From Devosia sp. (GTDB lineage Bacteria > Pseudomonadota > Alphaproteobacteria > Rhizobiales > Devosiaceae): a stretch of 64,000 nt of DNA. The notes beneath the pieces were generated by a model that saw nothing but the letters and a program-made list of their open reading frames with translations, searched no databases and had not been told where the DNA came from. Below are positions 44,101-52,855 of the stretch, one piece after another. The stretch is from assembly GCF_024707125.1 (NCBI RefSeq), contig NZ_JANQAH010000005.1, positions 1-64,000 on the forward strand, in the 5' to 3' direction. Position 1 is the stretch's first letter; every line of letters starts with the position of its first letter. A program made the position numbers and the translations under genes.

Positions 44101-45360
44101 ATGGCGCTTGGCTGTGGCCTCGATTTCGGCACTTCGAATTCGACCCTCGGACGCGTCGGCGCCGATGGGCATCCGGACCTTCTGGCGCTGGAGGGCGGCA
44201 GCCGGACTATTCCGAGCGTGCTCTTTTTCAATTTTGAGGACGACCAGCTCTATTTTGGGCGTGCCGCGGTGGCCGAATATGTGTCGGGCGCCGATGGGCG
44301 GTTGATGCGCTCGCTCAAGAGCGTGTTGGGCACGGCGCTCTTTGGCGATACGACGCGCGTGAAAGCGCGGCGGCTGGGCTTTGGTGAGATTATCGGCAGC
44401 TTTGTCGGCGAATTGAAGCGGCGGGCCGAGGCGGAGCTCGGCGGGGAACTGACCCAGGTGGTGATGGGCCGGCCGGTGCATTTCGTCGATGACGACCCGG
44501 TGGCCGATGCCGAGGCGCAGGGGCAGCTTGAGGCGGCCGTGCGCGCCCAGGGTTTTAAGGACATTGCCTTTCAGTTCGAACCGATTGCCGCGGCGCTCGA
44601 CTATGAGCGGCAGGTGACGGGCGAAAAACTGGCGCTGATCGTCGACCTTGGCGGCGGTACCTCGGACTTTTCGGTGGTGCGGGTTTCGCCCGAACGTAGC
44701 GGGCTGGCGGATCGCAGCGGCGATATTCTGTCGACAGCCGGTGTGCATATCGGCGGTACCGATTTTGACCGGTTGCTGGCCATGGCCAAGGTGATGCCGG
44801 AATTGGGGCTGGGCACGGAAACGCGCGACAAGAAGCGGTACCTGCCTGTCGCGCCCTATGTCGATCTCTCGACCTGGCACCGGATCAATCGGCTCTATGA
44901 CGCCAAGGCCATGCGCGACCTGCGTTCGACGGTGCGGGAAGCCTCTGAGCCGGATCTGGTGGAAACCATGGTGATGCTGGTCGAGGAACGACTGGGGCAC
45001 AGGCTGATCGGGCGGGTGGAAGAGGCCAAGATCGCGCTCTCCGACGCGGATGAGACGCAATTTGTGTTTCCGGTGCGCGACCGCGAGATTTCGACCCCGA
45101 TTACGGCAGCAGAACTGGGACAGGCGCTGGCGGATTCGATCCGGCGGCTTGAGGCGACCATTGTTGAAACGCTGCGGCGGGCGGGCGTTGGCGCAGAAGC
45201 GGTCGACAGTTTGATTCTGACTGGTGGCTCGACGCTGGTGCCGGCGGTGGCCGGGCGGCTGCAGGCGCTGTTTCCCGAGGCGGAAGTGGTGCGCACCGAC
45301 GTGCTGGGCTCGGTCGGGCTGGGCCTGGCCATGGAATCGAGGCGCGTTTTCGGCGCCTGA
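44101..45360 (+). CDS. Hsp70-family protein, YegD-like
   Basis: 419 residues, only the actin-like ATPase part of Hsp70. Phosphate-1 loop CGLDFGTSNSTLG at residues 5-17, FEPIAAALDYER, phosphate-2 LIVDLGGGTSDFSVV (about 180-194) and adenosine motif LILTGGSTLVPAVAGRLQ (about 375). No substrate-binding domain is present, as in YegD. A chaperone-like or regulatory ATPase role is inferred. It is immediately upstream of the GTA cluster (107 bases) on the same strand. Confidence 0.87.
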   Translation: MALGCGLDFGTSNSTLGRVGADGHPDLLALEGGSRTIPSVLFFNFEDDQLYFGRAAVAEYVSGADGRLMRSLKSVLGTALFGDTTRVKARRLGFGEIIGSFVGELKRRAEAELGGELTQVVMGRPVHFVDDDPVADAEAQGQLEAAVRAQGFKDIAFQFEPIAAALDYERQVTGEKLALIVDLGGGTSDFSVVRVSPERSGLADRSGDILSTAGVHIGGTDFDRLLAMAKVMPELGLGTETRDKKRYLPVAPYVDLSTWHRINRLYDAKAMRDLRSTVREASEPDLVETMVMLVEERLGHRLIGRVEEAKIALSDADETQFVFPVRDREISTPITAAELGQALADSIRRLEATIVETLRRAGVGAEAVDSLILTGGSTLVPAVAGRLQALFPEAEVVRTDVLGSVGLGLAMESRRVFGA

Positions 45361-45467
45361 AGCAGACCCAAACTATCCAGCTTATCCAACTAATCCCCGC
45401 GTCACGGTGATCTGCTAGTCTTCAGGCATAGTCGAACAATTGGGTTTCGACAGAGCAGGAGGCGGGC

Positions 45468-45872
45468 ATGAGCGAGATAGCGGTGCCCGATTGGGCCTCC
45501 ATTCGCGAAGAATATGAGGGCCGCCAGTTCCTGCCGACAGTGATCTGTCGGCGGCATGGGATCAGCGTCGCGCAACTGCGCTATCGCCGCGAAATGGAGG
45601 GCTGGCTGAGCGCACGGGCGAGGGTGCCCAAACAGGCCGACCTCGTGGCGCGCATGCTCAAGGTGCTCGACAAGCAGATCAGAAAACTGGAGGCGGCGGT
45701 GAACGAGCCGATCGACAAACAGGCCAATGTCTTGGCTACGCAAGTGAAGACGCTCGACAAGCTGATCGAGCTTGGCGCGGCCAAGCCCAATGTCGAGCCG
45801 GCGAGCCGCAAGGATATGACGGACCTGCGGGCGAAGCTCGTCAAGCGCATGGAGCAGTTCAAGGCGCGGTGA
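45468..45872 (+). CDS. GTA gp1-like terminase small subunit
   Basis: 134 residues, AGGAGG upstream of the ATG. N-terminal helix-turn-helix (DWASIREEYEGRQFLPTVIC then RRHGISVAQLRYRREMEGW), then a helical oligomerisation region (VLDKQIRKLEAAVNEPIDKQ). The arrangement fits a small terminase, which recognises DNA and stimulates TerL; in RcGTA the gp1 homologue lacks sequence-specific binding. Assigned mostly by position, directly upstream of TerL. Confidence 0.72.
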   Translation: MSEIAVPDWASIREEYEGRQFLPTVICRRHGISVAQLRYRREMEGWLSARARVPKQADLVARMLKVLDKQIRKLEAAVNEPIDKQANVLATQVKTLDKLIELGAAKPNVEPASRKDMTDLRAKLVKRMEQFKAR

Positions 45873-45896
45873 CGGAAACCAGCGGAGCGGTACGGA

Positions 45897-47141
45897 ATGG
45901 CAAGTGCCGAGGAACGCCAAGTCGCCGCTCTCGATGACGATGTGGTCGAGAAGCGCTATTTCGAATGGAAACGCTGGGCCTTGCCGAAACAATTGCCGCC
46001 GGCGGGGGATTGGACGACCTGGCTGCTGATGGGCGGGCGCGGCTCGGGCAAGACGCGGGCCGGGGCGGAATGGGTGCGCGAACTGGCGCGCGACAGGGTG
46101 ACACCCATCGCTCTGGTGGGTGAAACCATGACCGAGGCGCTGAGCATCATGGTGCGGGGCGAGAGCGGCATCATTGCCGTGCATCCCGATGATGACAGGC
46201 CGATCCTGCGCGGTGGCAACAGGCTGATCTGGCCCAATGGGGTTGAGGCCTGGATCATGACGGCCTCGGACCCGGAGCGGTTTCGCGGGCCTCAATTTGC
46301 CGCAGCCTGGTGTGATGAGGCCGGCAAATGGCCTCATGCCGAAGACGCGTTCGACCAGTTGCAGTTCGGGCTGCGGCTGGGGGACAGACCCCGGCAATTG
46401 GTGACAACAACGCCGCGGCCGACGCGGCTGATCAAGCGGCTGCTGGCCGACCCGCATACGGTGACGGTGCGGATGACGACCGCAGAGAACAAGGCGCAAC
46501 TGGCGCCGCAATTTCTCGATGCCGTGGTGGCGCGTTATCGCGGCACGGTGTTGGGGCGGCAGGAGCTGGATGGCGAGCTGATCGAGGATCGGCCTGACGC
46601 GCTTTGGCAGCGGGGCATGTTTCACGAGGGCGGGCCGGTGACGGGTCGCATCCTCGTGGCGGTTGACCCGCCGGTGACGGGGACGGCGCGGTCGGATGCC
46701 TGCGGGATTGTGGTGGCCGGGCGGAGTGGCGAAGGCGCGGTGGTGCTGGAGGACGCGACGCTGAAGGGCGTGGCGCCGCTGACCTGGGCGCGACGGGCGG
46801 TGGCGGCGTTTGAGGCGCATGCGGCGGATGCCATTGTGGTTGAGGTCAATCAGGGCGGGGATCTGGTGCGGAACCTGATTGAGCAGGTGGATGCCTCTGT
46901 GCCGGTGGTGCCGGTGCGGGCGAACCGGGGCAAATGGCTCAGGGCCGAGCCGGTGGCCGCGCTCTATGGGCGCGGGCTTGTGGGGCATGTGGCGGGGCTG
47001 ACGGCGCTGGAGGATGAGCTCTGCGCCTTTGGGCCGGATGGCAAGGCCGATGGGCATTCGCCGGACCGGGTGGATGCGCTGGTCTGGGCGCTGACGGAAT
47101 TGCTGCTGAAGGGCGCAGGGCCCCGCGTGCGCTGGGTCTAG
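45897..47141 (+). CDS. GTA gp2, terminase large subunit
   Basis: Packages DNA into heads. 414 residues. ATPase domain: Walker A LLMGGRGSGKTRAGAEW (about 42-58), Walker B FAAAWCDEAGKW (about 134-145) and coupling motif LVTTTPRPT (about 163). C-terminal RNase H-like nuclease: VAVDPPVTG with the first catalytic Asp (about 257), VEVNQGGDLV (about 320) and DRVDALVWAL with the last Asp (about 400). All motifs are intact, so it looks functional. 24 bases after gp1; 26 before the portal gene. Confidence 0.92.
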   Translation: MASAEERQVAALDDDVVEKRYFEWKRWALPKQLPPAGDWTTWLLMGGRGSGKTRAGAEWVRELARDRVTPIALVGETMTEALSIMVRGESGIIAVHPDDDRPILRGGNRLIWPNGVEAWIMTASDPERFRGPQFAAAWCDEAGKWPHAEDAFDQLQFGLRLGDRPRQLVTTTPRPTRLIKRLLADPHTVTVRMTTAENKAQLAPQFLDAVVARYRGTVLGRQELDGELIEDRPDALWQRGMFHEGGPVTGRILVAVDPPVTGTARSDACGIVVAGRSGEGAVVLEDATLKGVAPLTWARRAVAAFEAHAADAIVVEVNQGGDLVRNLIEQVDASVPVVPVRANRGKWLRAEPVAALYGRGLVGHVAGLTALEDELCAFGPDGKADGHSPDRVDALVWALTELLLKGAGPRVRWV

Positions 47142-47167
47142 GCCGCGAATAGACAAGGATCAAAACA

Positions 47168-48328
47168 ATGCCGAACTGGATGAACCGCCTTTTCGGCGGA
47201 CGGACGAACACGCCCAGCGAAACCAAGAATTTTGCCGGGCACACGCTGATGACGCTGAGCGCATTGGGGCCGGCGCAGTGGAGCGGGCGGGGTTATGGGA
47301 GCCTTGTCAGCCAGGGGTTTATGCGCAATCCGGTGGTTTATCGCTGCGTGCGACTGATTGCCGAGACGGCGAACCGGGTGCCGCTCACGGTGCGGGTTGA
47401 TGGCAAGGTGGTCAGCGAGCATCCGCTGAAGAGCCTGTTGCAAAGGCCCAATGGGCGGCAATCGGGCGCGGAAATGCTGGAGGCGGTTTATGCCTATCTG
47501 CAGACTGCGGGGAACGCCTATTTGCAGGCCGGGATCGTCGACGGTGGGGTGAAGGCGCTGTTCGTGTTGCGACCCGATCGTATGCGGGTGGTGGCCGGGG
47601 GCGATGGCTGGCCGGTGGCCTATGACTATACGGCGGGCGGGAAGACCGTGCGGATTTCGCAGGAGAGCGCGCCGCTGCCGGGCATTCTGCACATGGCCCT
47701 GTTTCACCCCATGGACGATCATTATGGCATGGGGCCGCTCGAGGCGGCGCAGACCAGCCTCGATATTCACAATGCCTCGGCGCAGTGGAACAAGGCGCTG
47801 CTCGATAATGCGGCGCGGCCGAGCGGGGCGCTGGTCTATTCGGCCGGCGGCGGCACGCTGACGGAAGAGCAGTTCCGGCGGCTCAAGGAAGAGCTGGAGG
47901 AGAATTTTTCCGGTGCCGCCAATGCCGGGCGGCCCATGGTGCTCGATGGCGGGATCGACTGGAAGGCCATTGCCATGAGCCCGCGCGAGATGGACTTTAT
48001 TGAAGCGCGGCATGCGGCGGCGCGCGATATTGCGCTGGCCTTCGGGGTGCCGCCCATGCTGCTCGGCATTCCCGGCGACAATACCTATGCGAATTTGGCC
48101 GAGGCCAATCGGGCGCTGTGGCGCCAGACGCTGGTGCCGCTGGTCGTGCGGGTGAGCCAGGAATTGAGCCTGTGGCTGGGGCCGGTGTTTGAAGGTGCGG
48201 AAGTGGTGCCGGATTTTGACGAGGTCGAAGCGCTGGCGGAGGACCGCACGGCGCTCTGGGCGCGGGTAAGCGGAGCGGATTTTCTCAGTGATGCTGAGAA
48301 GAGGGAGATGGTTGGGGTAACAGGATAA
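47168..48328 (+). CDS. GTA gp3, portal protein (HK97 family)
   Basis: Dodecameric portal at the head vertex, 386 residues. N-terminus MPNWMNRLFGGRTN, then NPVVYRCVRLIAETANRVPL (wing), AYLQTAGNAYLQ, DDHYGMGPLEAAQTSLDIHN and the stem/crown region PPMLLGIPGDNTYANLAEAN, all typical of HK97-type portals. The leader AAGGATCAAAACAATG is shared with other genes of the cluster. Normally gp3.5 follows at once; here two foreign genes intervene. Confidence 0.9.
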   Translation: MPNWMNRLFGGRTNTPSETKNFAGHTLMTLSALGPAQWSGRGYGSLVSQGFMRNPVVYRCVRLIAETANRVPLTVRVDGKVVSEHPLKSLLQRPNGRQSGAEMLEAVYAYLQTAGNAYLQAGIVDGGVKALFVLRPDRMRVVAGGDGWPVAYDYTAGGKTVRISQESAPLPGILHMALFHPMDDHYGMGPLEAAQTSLDIHNASAQWNKALLDNAARPSGALVYSAGGGTLTEEQFRRLKEELEENFSGAANAGRPMVLDGGIDWKAIAMSPREMDFIEARHAAARDIALAFGVPPMLLGIPGDNTYANLAEANRALWRQTLVPLVVRVSQELSLWLGPVFEGAEVVPDFDEVEALAEDRTALWARVSGADFLSDAEKREMVGVTG

Positions 48329-48414
48329 ACGTCGGAGCGTAGTACCGACCGCAATTGACGCCCGGAGTAGATGCATCGAAGATCTGTTTGTTGATGGTCT
48401 AGGCCCGCCATCCA

Positions 48415-48771
48415 GTGGAACCTTCGATGCAGCGAATAACAAATATCTCCGCCACGGTTAGAGCTGCCGAAATCCTCGATCGGCATGTGGTGATGTTTAC
48501 ACCAAGGGTCATCGGTGATGCATTTGCGCTGACCTTTGTCTCGAGTTTCGTGGAGCCTGATGGCACAACGGTTGTGGGCTTTCGCCCTGGCTATTCTGCG
48601 GACTCCGTTTCGCCTCACAGTCTGAACGCGATGTGGGCCCTCGCGCAGCCAAAGGGTGCTCCGGAATTTCTGTTCATGCCAAAATTCGACTGGCGGGATG
48701 ACGAACTGTATTTGGTCGATGTCGCAAGCGAAGCGTTTGGGCTGCTCTCCATCGGGCCAGTTGCTCGATGA
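48415..48771 (+). CDS. Unknown protein inside the GTA cluster, cargo gene 1
   Basis: 118 residues from a GTG at 48415, or 114 from the ATG at 48427. No recognised family. The product is soluble, without signal peptide or membrane segment: VVMFTPRVIGDAFALTFVSS, NAMWALAQPKGAPEFLFMPK, FDWRDDELYLVDVASEAF. Its DNA is near 51% GC in sampled stretches against about 62% in the portal gene. It sits between gp3 and gp3.5, where GTA clusters normally have nothing, and overlaps the next gene by ATGA. Probably acquired; could be a moron-like passenger. Confidence 0.7.
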   Translation: MEPSMQRITNISATVRAAEILDRHVVMFTPRVIGDAFALTFVSSFVEPDGTTVVGFRPGYSADSVSPHSLNAMWALAQPKGAPEFLFMPKFDWRDDELYLVDVASEAFGLLSIGPVAR

Positions 48772-49187
48772 TGTCTCGGAGGCAGGCTCTAGACGCAATA
48801 AAGGTAGGCGACATCATCTATGGCATCGCTGGCGGTGGACAGCCAAAGCTGCTTTTGGTCTATGAGGCCGACGAGAACAGTTTTTCGGCGCGGCATATGA
48901 CGTCGCAGTCTAGAGCGAAATTTGGCCGAGATGGCGAAGCCACTTGGACACCTGATGGTGGCTCATGCACGATCGTATCGACGGCCGCGCTGCCGCCTGA
49001 GCAACGCGAAGTCGCCATCGCGCTCGACCGCAGGATTCGCTCGAAGCCGGAATATCCGGATACGAGGCTGACTGAGGATGAAATTCACCTCATCCTCTCT
49101 CACAAAGGGTATTTTGAAACCCGTTTGCTTCCTGGAACTGAGGCGTTTGTGGAGCAAATGCAGAGGCTTAGGGCCGTCGAAGAGTGA
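48768..49187 (+). CDS. Unknown protein inside the GTA cluster, cargo gene 2
   Basis: 139 residues; ATG at 48768 in an ATGA overlap with cargo gene 1. No family recognised. Soluble, with a beta-rich N-terminal part (KVGDIIYGIAGGGQPKLLLV, NSFSARHMTSQSRAKFGRDG) and a helical C-terminal part (LPPEQREVAIALDRRIRSKP, LTEDEIHLILSHKGYFETRL). Lower GC than the GTA genes. Twenty bases after the stop comes an intrinsic terminator, so the pair looks like an independent bicistronic unit. Both genes together may form a two-component module, for example interacting proteins; function cannot be stated. Confidence 0.72.
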   Translation: MMSRRQALDAIKVGDIIYGIAGGGQPKLLLVYEADENSFSARHMTSQSRAKFGRDGEATWTPDGGSCTIVSTAALPPEQREVAIALDRRIRSKPEYPDTRLTEDEIHLILSHKGYFETRLLPGTEAFVEQMQRLRAVEE

Positions 49188-49206
49188 TGCGAACCAGTGA
49201 ATACCC

Positions 49207-49231
49207 AAGCCCGCCTCCGGCGGGCTTTTTT
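49207..49231 (+). terminator. Intrinsic terminator inside the GTA cluster
   Basis: AAGCCCGCC (49207-49215), loop TCC, GGCGGGCTT (49219-49227), then TTTT. It follows cargo gene 2 by 19 bases and precedes gp3.5 by 19 bases. Confidence 0.92.
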
Positions 49232-49250
49232 GTTGCCCAGGAGGACCGCG

Positions 49251-49442
49251 ATGGACGACCTCACCAAGACCATTATCGAGCGCGGGGATCTCGCGCATCT
49301 GGCGCTGTTTCTGTGGGCGAGCGGGGCGAGTGCGCTCTTGGTCTGGAGCCTCAAGGAAATGGCTTCGGCCAATAAACGCTTCAATGATTTCGTGACCGAA
49401 ATTGCCTCTTTGAACAGGCTGTTTCGCAAGGGGGACGACTGA
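49251..49442 (+). CDS. GTA gp3.5-like small membrane protein
   Basis: 63 residues from the ATG at 49251, placed 5 bases after AGGAGG; an upstream GTG at 49197 would run through the terminator and is rejected. One transmembrane helix (LAHLALFLWASGASALLVWS) and a short helical tail (FNDFVTEIASLNRLFRKGDD). Position between portal and protease equals rcc01685 (gp3.5) of RcGTA. Its role is not known. Confidence 0.78.
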   Translation: MDDLTKTIIERGDLAHLALFLWASGASALLVWSLKEMASANKRFNDFVTEIASLNRLFRKGDD

Positions 49443-49574
49443 ATGGCGGACAAAGAGAGCCGAGAAACGGCGAAACAGACGTTTCGGCAATTTGCCTGGA
49501 ACCTGGCGGGGACCCTGGCTGACAAGGGGAGGCCCGTGGCCAAGCCGCAGGGCAGGGCGGGGAGCAAACGCTGA
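49443..49574 (+). CDS. Very small GTA-cluster protein, 43 residues
   Basis: Starts with ATG immediately after the gp3.5 stop and ends in a TGATG overlap with the protease gene, leaving no spare base on either side. The product starts MADKESRETAKQTFRQFAWN and ends in a basic tail (KPQGRAGSKR). No similarity recognised. Tight packing on both sides supports translation. Confidence 0.55.
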   Translation: MADKESRETAKQTFRQFAWNLAGTLADKGRPVAKPQGRAGSKR

Positions 49575-50050
49575 TGGCGGGGCCAATTCCCGTCGATGCC
49601 GATGGGCGCTTTGCCGGCTATGCCAGTGTGTTCAACCGGCTCGATAGCGGCGGCGATATTGTTTTGCCGGGGGCGTTTGCGAAGAGCCTGAAGAGCCGCG
49701 CGGGGCGCATTCGGCTGTTGTTTCAGCACGATCCCAAGGAGCCGGTGGGCTTTTGGGAGGAGCTGCGCGAGGATTCTCATGGGCTGTTTGCGCGTGGGAA
49801 ACTGGTGCCGGGCGTGCCGCGGGCGGATGCGCTTAAACGCCTGATCGAGGCTGAAGCGCTCGATGGGCTGTCCATCGGCTTTCGCACGGTGAAAGCCAGC
49901 CGGCAGGCGGGGAACCGGCTGCTGCACGAGATCGATCTTTATGAAATTTCGATCGTGACCTTTCCGATGATGGAGGCGGCGCGGATTGCCGCCCCCGTTT
50001 CGGCCGGCGCCGCCATTGCGGCTGCCACGAGGACTATCCGTAACCGATAG
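49574..50050 (+). CDS. GTA gp4, prohead protease (HK97 family, S78)
   Basis: 158 residues. Trims capsid and scaffolding during head maturation. Catalytic triad region: His in LLFQHDPKEPVGFW (about 52), Ser in ALDGLSIGFRTV (about 97) and acidic residue in LYEISIVTFPMMEAARI (about 124). Opening GRFAGYASVFNRLDSGGDIV is characteristic. Start shares one base with the previous stop. The capsid gene follows after 12 bases. Confidence 0.9.
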   Translation: MAGPIPVDADGRFAGYASVFNRLDSGGDIVLPGAFAKSLKSRAGRIRLLFQHDPKEPVGFWEELREDSHGLFARGKLVPGVPRADALKRLIEAEALDGLSIGFRTVKASRQAGNRLLHEIDLYEISIVTFPMMEAARIAAPVSAGAAIAAATRTIRNR

Positions 50051-50062
50051 AAGGATGCCGAC

Positions 50063-51282
50063 ATGGATCGGATTGACGACGGCCTTGAGACCAAGGCCGG
50101 CGCGGGGACTGATGTTGCCGCGCTGTTCAGTGAATTTTCCTCCGCGTTCGAGGAATTCAAGCGCACCAATGACCAGCGCCTGAAGGATATCGAAAAACGC
50201 GGCACGGCCGATGGCCTGATCGAAGGCAAGCTCGAGCGGCTCAATGCCGTGCTCGATGGGCACAAGGCGGCGCTTGATCGCGTCAGTGCCGAGCGCGCGC
50301 GCCCGGCGCTCGAGGGCAAGGGTGCCTTTCCCAATGGCGAATATAAGGAGGCCTTTTCGGCCTATGTGAAGCGCGGCGAGGAGAAGGCGCTGCAGGTGGG
50401 TGTCGGGGCCGATGGCGGTTATGTGGTGCCGGCTGAGGTCGAGACGGAAATCACCCGCCTGATGACGGGCATTTCGCCGATCCGCGCCATTGCCGGCGTG
50501 CGCCAGGTTTCGGCGTCGGTCTACAAGCGCCCGATCACGGTGAGCGGGCCGCAGACTGGCTGGGTGGGCGAGGCCGCGAGCCGTCCGACCACCACGAGCC
50601 AGACACTGGCCGAGCTGAGCTATCCGACGACCGAGCTCTATGCCATGCCGGCAGCGACCACGGCCTTTCTCGACGATGCGGCTGTGGACGTTGGCCAGTG
50701 GATTGCCGACGAGGTCAATGCAGCCTTTGCGGCGCAGGAGACGACGGCTTTTGTGACCGGCGATGGCACCAACAAGCCCAAGGGCTTTCTGGCTTCGACG
50801 ACGGTGGCAGAGAGTAGCTGGAGCTGGGGGAACCTAGGCTATGTGGCGACGGGGACTTCGGGCGCGCTGCCAGCGAGCAATGGCAGCGATGTGCTGATCG
50901 ATCTCGTCTATGCGCTCAAGGCCGGCTATCGCCAGAATGCCAACTGGGTGATGAACCGCAAGACGCAGGGGCGCTGCGCAAGCTCAAGGACTCTGACGGC
51001 AATTATCTCTGGCAGCCTTCGGTGACGGCGGACGGTCGCGCCAGTTTCATGGGCTTTCCGCTGGTCGAGGCGGAGGACATGCCGAACATTGGGGCGAACT
51101 CGCTTTCGGTGGCGTTTGGCGATTTCCGCAGGGGCTATCTGATTGTTGATCGCCAGGGGGTGAACGTGTTGCGTGATCCCTATTCGAGCAAGCCGTATGT
51201 GCTGTTCTATACGACCAAGCGCGTTGGCGGCGGCGTGGCGGACTACGATGCGATCAAGCTGCTGAAGTTCGGTACCTCGTGA
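50063..51282 (+). CDS. GTA gp5, major capsid protein (HK97 fold), one frameshift
   Basis: Builds the head. N-terminal delta/scaffold helical region about 1-95 (EFSSAFEEFKRTNDQRLKDI), predicted protease site near the start of the HK97 core (KALQVGVGADGGYVVPAEVE). The core continues with SPIRAIAGVRQVSASVYKRP, GWVGEAASRP and FVTGDGTNKPKGFLAS. At the GGGG run 50968-50971 one G is missing; restoring it gives KTQGALRKLKDSDGNYLWQP and a clean read to 51282 (about 406 residues). As given, the product would stop at 51025 without the P-domain strands. Likely sequence error. Confidence 0.9.
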
Positions 51283-51295
51283 GGGCCAATCACCA

Positions 51296-51491
51296 CGTCA
51301 TTCCCGCGTAAGCGGGAATCTCTTCCTGGCTGAAACAGAGATCCCCGCTTTCGCGGGGATGACGCCGTGGTTATGGGGAAAACTGACCGCAACATACATG
51401 CGATGTCATCCCGGCGAAGGCCGGGATCCATCTTGAGATTGCGCCACCTCCACACATCTCGGGATGGGCCCCGGCCTTCGCCGGGGTGACA
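51296..51491. repeat. Compound REP-like element between gp5 and gp6
   Basis: A family A copy (arms 51296-51322 and 51338-51364) is followed by a related palindrome (TGTCATCCCGGCGAAGGCCG at 51404 and CCGGCCTTCGCCGGGGTGAC ending at 51490). It fills most of the 261-base gap in an otherwise tightly packed cluster. Confidence 0.88.
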
Positions 51492-51543
51492 GCCGGTGGG
51501 CGCCTAGGCGCTTTGCGCTGCAACAAATTCAAGGACCAAAACA

Positions 51544-52110
51544 ATGACCTCCTATCTCCTGGCGGGGCCCGCCGAGGAGCCGGTTTCGCTTGTCGAAGCG
51601 AAGGCTTTCCTCAAGGTCGATGATGCGGCGGAAGACGGGCTGATCACGACGCTGATCTCGGCGGCCCGGCTGCACATCGAAGGTACTACGGGCAAGGCGC
51701 TGTTGGCGCAGAGCTGGCGGGTGGTGCTCGATGATTGGCCGGAAAACCGGGTGGTGAAGCTGCCGGTTTCACCCCTGATTGCGGTGACGGAAATTTCGGC
51801 GACGGATGGCAATGGGGCGAGCCATGACATTGCGCTCGATCAGTTTGGTTCGGAACCGGACCGGCTGATCGTGCCGCGCGTCGTGGTCGGCATGCCGGCG
51901 CTGCAGGAGCGGCAGGGGATCGAGATCGACTATGTCGCCGGGTTTGGTACCGAGCCAGAGGAGGTGCCGGCGGATTTGCGGCAGGCACTGCTAGGGCTGG
52001 TGGCGCATTGGCATGAGCATCGCGATGCGGTGATCGTGGCGGGGGCCGGTTCGGTCGTGCCTTCGGGATTTGATCGGCTGGTGGCGGCGCACAAGCGGGT
52101 GCGGCTGTGA
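51544..52110 (+). CDS. GTA gp6, head-tail connector protein
   Basis: 188 residues. Forms the ring under the portal (gp6/HK97-gp6-like, phiE125 gp8 family). N-terminal EPVSLVEAKAFLKVDDAAED and LITTLISAARLHIEGTTGKA are hallmark of phage connector proteins; the middle (VVKLPVSPLIAVTEISATDG) is beta-rich, then PADLRQALLGLVAHWHEHRD. Leader AAGGACCAAAACAATG identical in form to those of gp3 and gp15. Overlaps gp7 by ATGA-type overlap. Confidence 0.85.
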   Translation: MTSYLLAGPAEEPVSLVEAKAFLKVDDAAEDGLITTLISAARLHIEGTTGKALLAQSWRVVLDDWPENRVVKLPVSPLIAVTEISATDGNGASHDIALDQFGSEPDRLIVPRVVVGMPALQERQGIEIDYVAGFGTEPEEVPADLRQALLGLVAHWHEHRDAVIVAGAGSVVPSGFDRLVAAHKRVRL

Positions 52111-52448
52111 GCGAGAAGATTCCGCCCATCGGGACGCTAACCGATCGGGTGCAATTGAGGCGGCGCGAAAGCGTGGCTGAGGCGGAGGGCGGGCATGGGC
52201 GGATCTACGTGCCGTTGGGCAATGCCTGGGCGCGGGTGCGCAGCCTGACCGGGCGGCAGGGGACCAATGCCGATGGGCGGGCCGTGGCCATCTCGCATGC
52301 AGTGGTGCTGCGGTTTCGGCCTGATTTGGGGCCGGGTGATCGTGTGGTCTATCGCGGGCGCAATCTCGATGTGGTGAGCGCGGCGGATTTGAATGGGCGG
52401 CGGGCGTACCTCTCCTGCACCTGCAGCGAGACGCAGGTGACGGGATGA
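52107..52448 (+). CDS. GTA gp7, head-closure/stopper protein
   Basis: 113 residues, phage head-tail joining protein family (SPP1 gp16-like). IGTLTDRVQLRRRESVAEAE, WARVRSLTGRQGTNADGR and GDRVVYRGRNLDVVSAADLN match the small beta-barrel seen in this family. It starts with GTG at 52107 overlapping the gp6 stop and itself overlaps gp8. Confidence 0.82.
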   Translation: MSEKIPPIGTLTDRVQLRRRESVAEAEGGHGRIYVPLGNAWARVRSLTGRQGTNADGRAVAISHAVVLRFRPDLGPGDRVVYRGRNLDVVSAADLNGRRAYLSCTCSETQVTG

Positions 52449-52840
52449 CCCATCCGATTGTGGCTTTGCAGGCGGCGCTGGTTGCGGCGCTGGAAGGGGA
52501 TGCGGCGCTTACCGCGCTGGTGGGGGCGTCAGGAGTTTTCGACGCGCCGCCGCAGAATAGGCCGGCGCCCTATGTGGTGATCGACCGGCACGACATCAGG
52601 CAAGTCGATGGCGATGGCACGCCGGGCCAGGAGCATCGGGTGCTGGTGCATTGCTGGGCCGATCGCCCGAGCCGCAAGGCGGCGCTGGCGATTGCCGAGC
52701 GGGTTACAGCGGCGCGGACGGGCTTGGTGCCGGCGGGGCTGGTGGTGTCGCTGGCCGAGCATGTGCGGACCGAGACGGTTATCGACGCTGCCACGGGGCA
52801 GGCGCGGGCGGCGGTTTTGCTGCGGTTTCTTACCGAATAG
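52445..52840 (+). CDS. GTA gp8, tail terminator (DUF3168)
   Basis: 131 residues. DUF3168 proteins cap the tail tube before it joins the head. HPIVALQAALVAALEGDAAL, VFDAPPQNRPAPYVVIDRHD, HCWADRPSRKAALAIAERV and AAVLLRFLTE follow the family pattern. Start overlaps gp7 by ATGA. A 159-base gap filled by a palindromic repeat follows. Confidence 0.87.
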   Translation: MTHPIVALQAALVAALEGDAALTALVGASGVFDAPPQNRPAPYVVIDRHDIRQVDGDGTPGQEHRVLVHCWADRPSRKAALAIAERVTAARTGLVPAGLVVSLAEHVRTETVIDAATGQARAAVLLRFLTE

Positions 52841-52855
52841 GCATCGGGGCTCACA

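Noticed and set aside
3358..51491. CRISPR array formed by the recurring palindromes
   Set aside because: The repeats are single or paired elements many kilobases apart with inverted arms, not direct repeats with regular spacers, and no cas genes are present.
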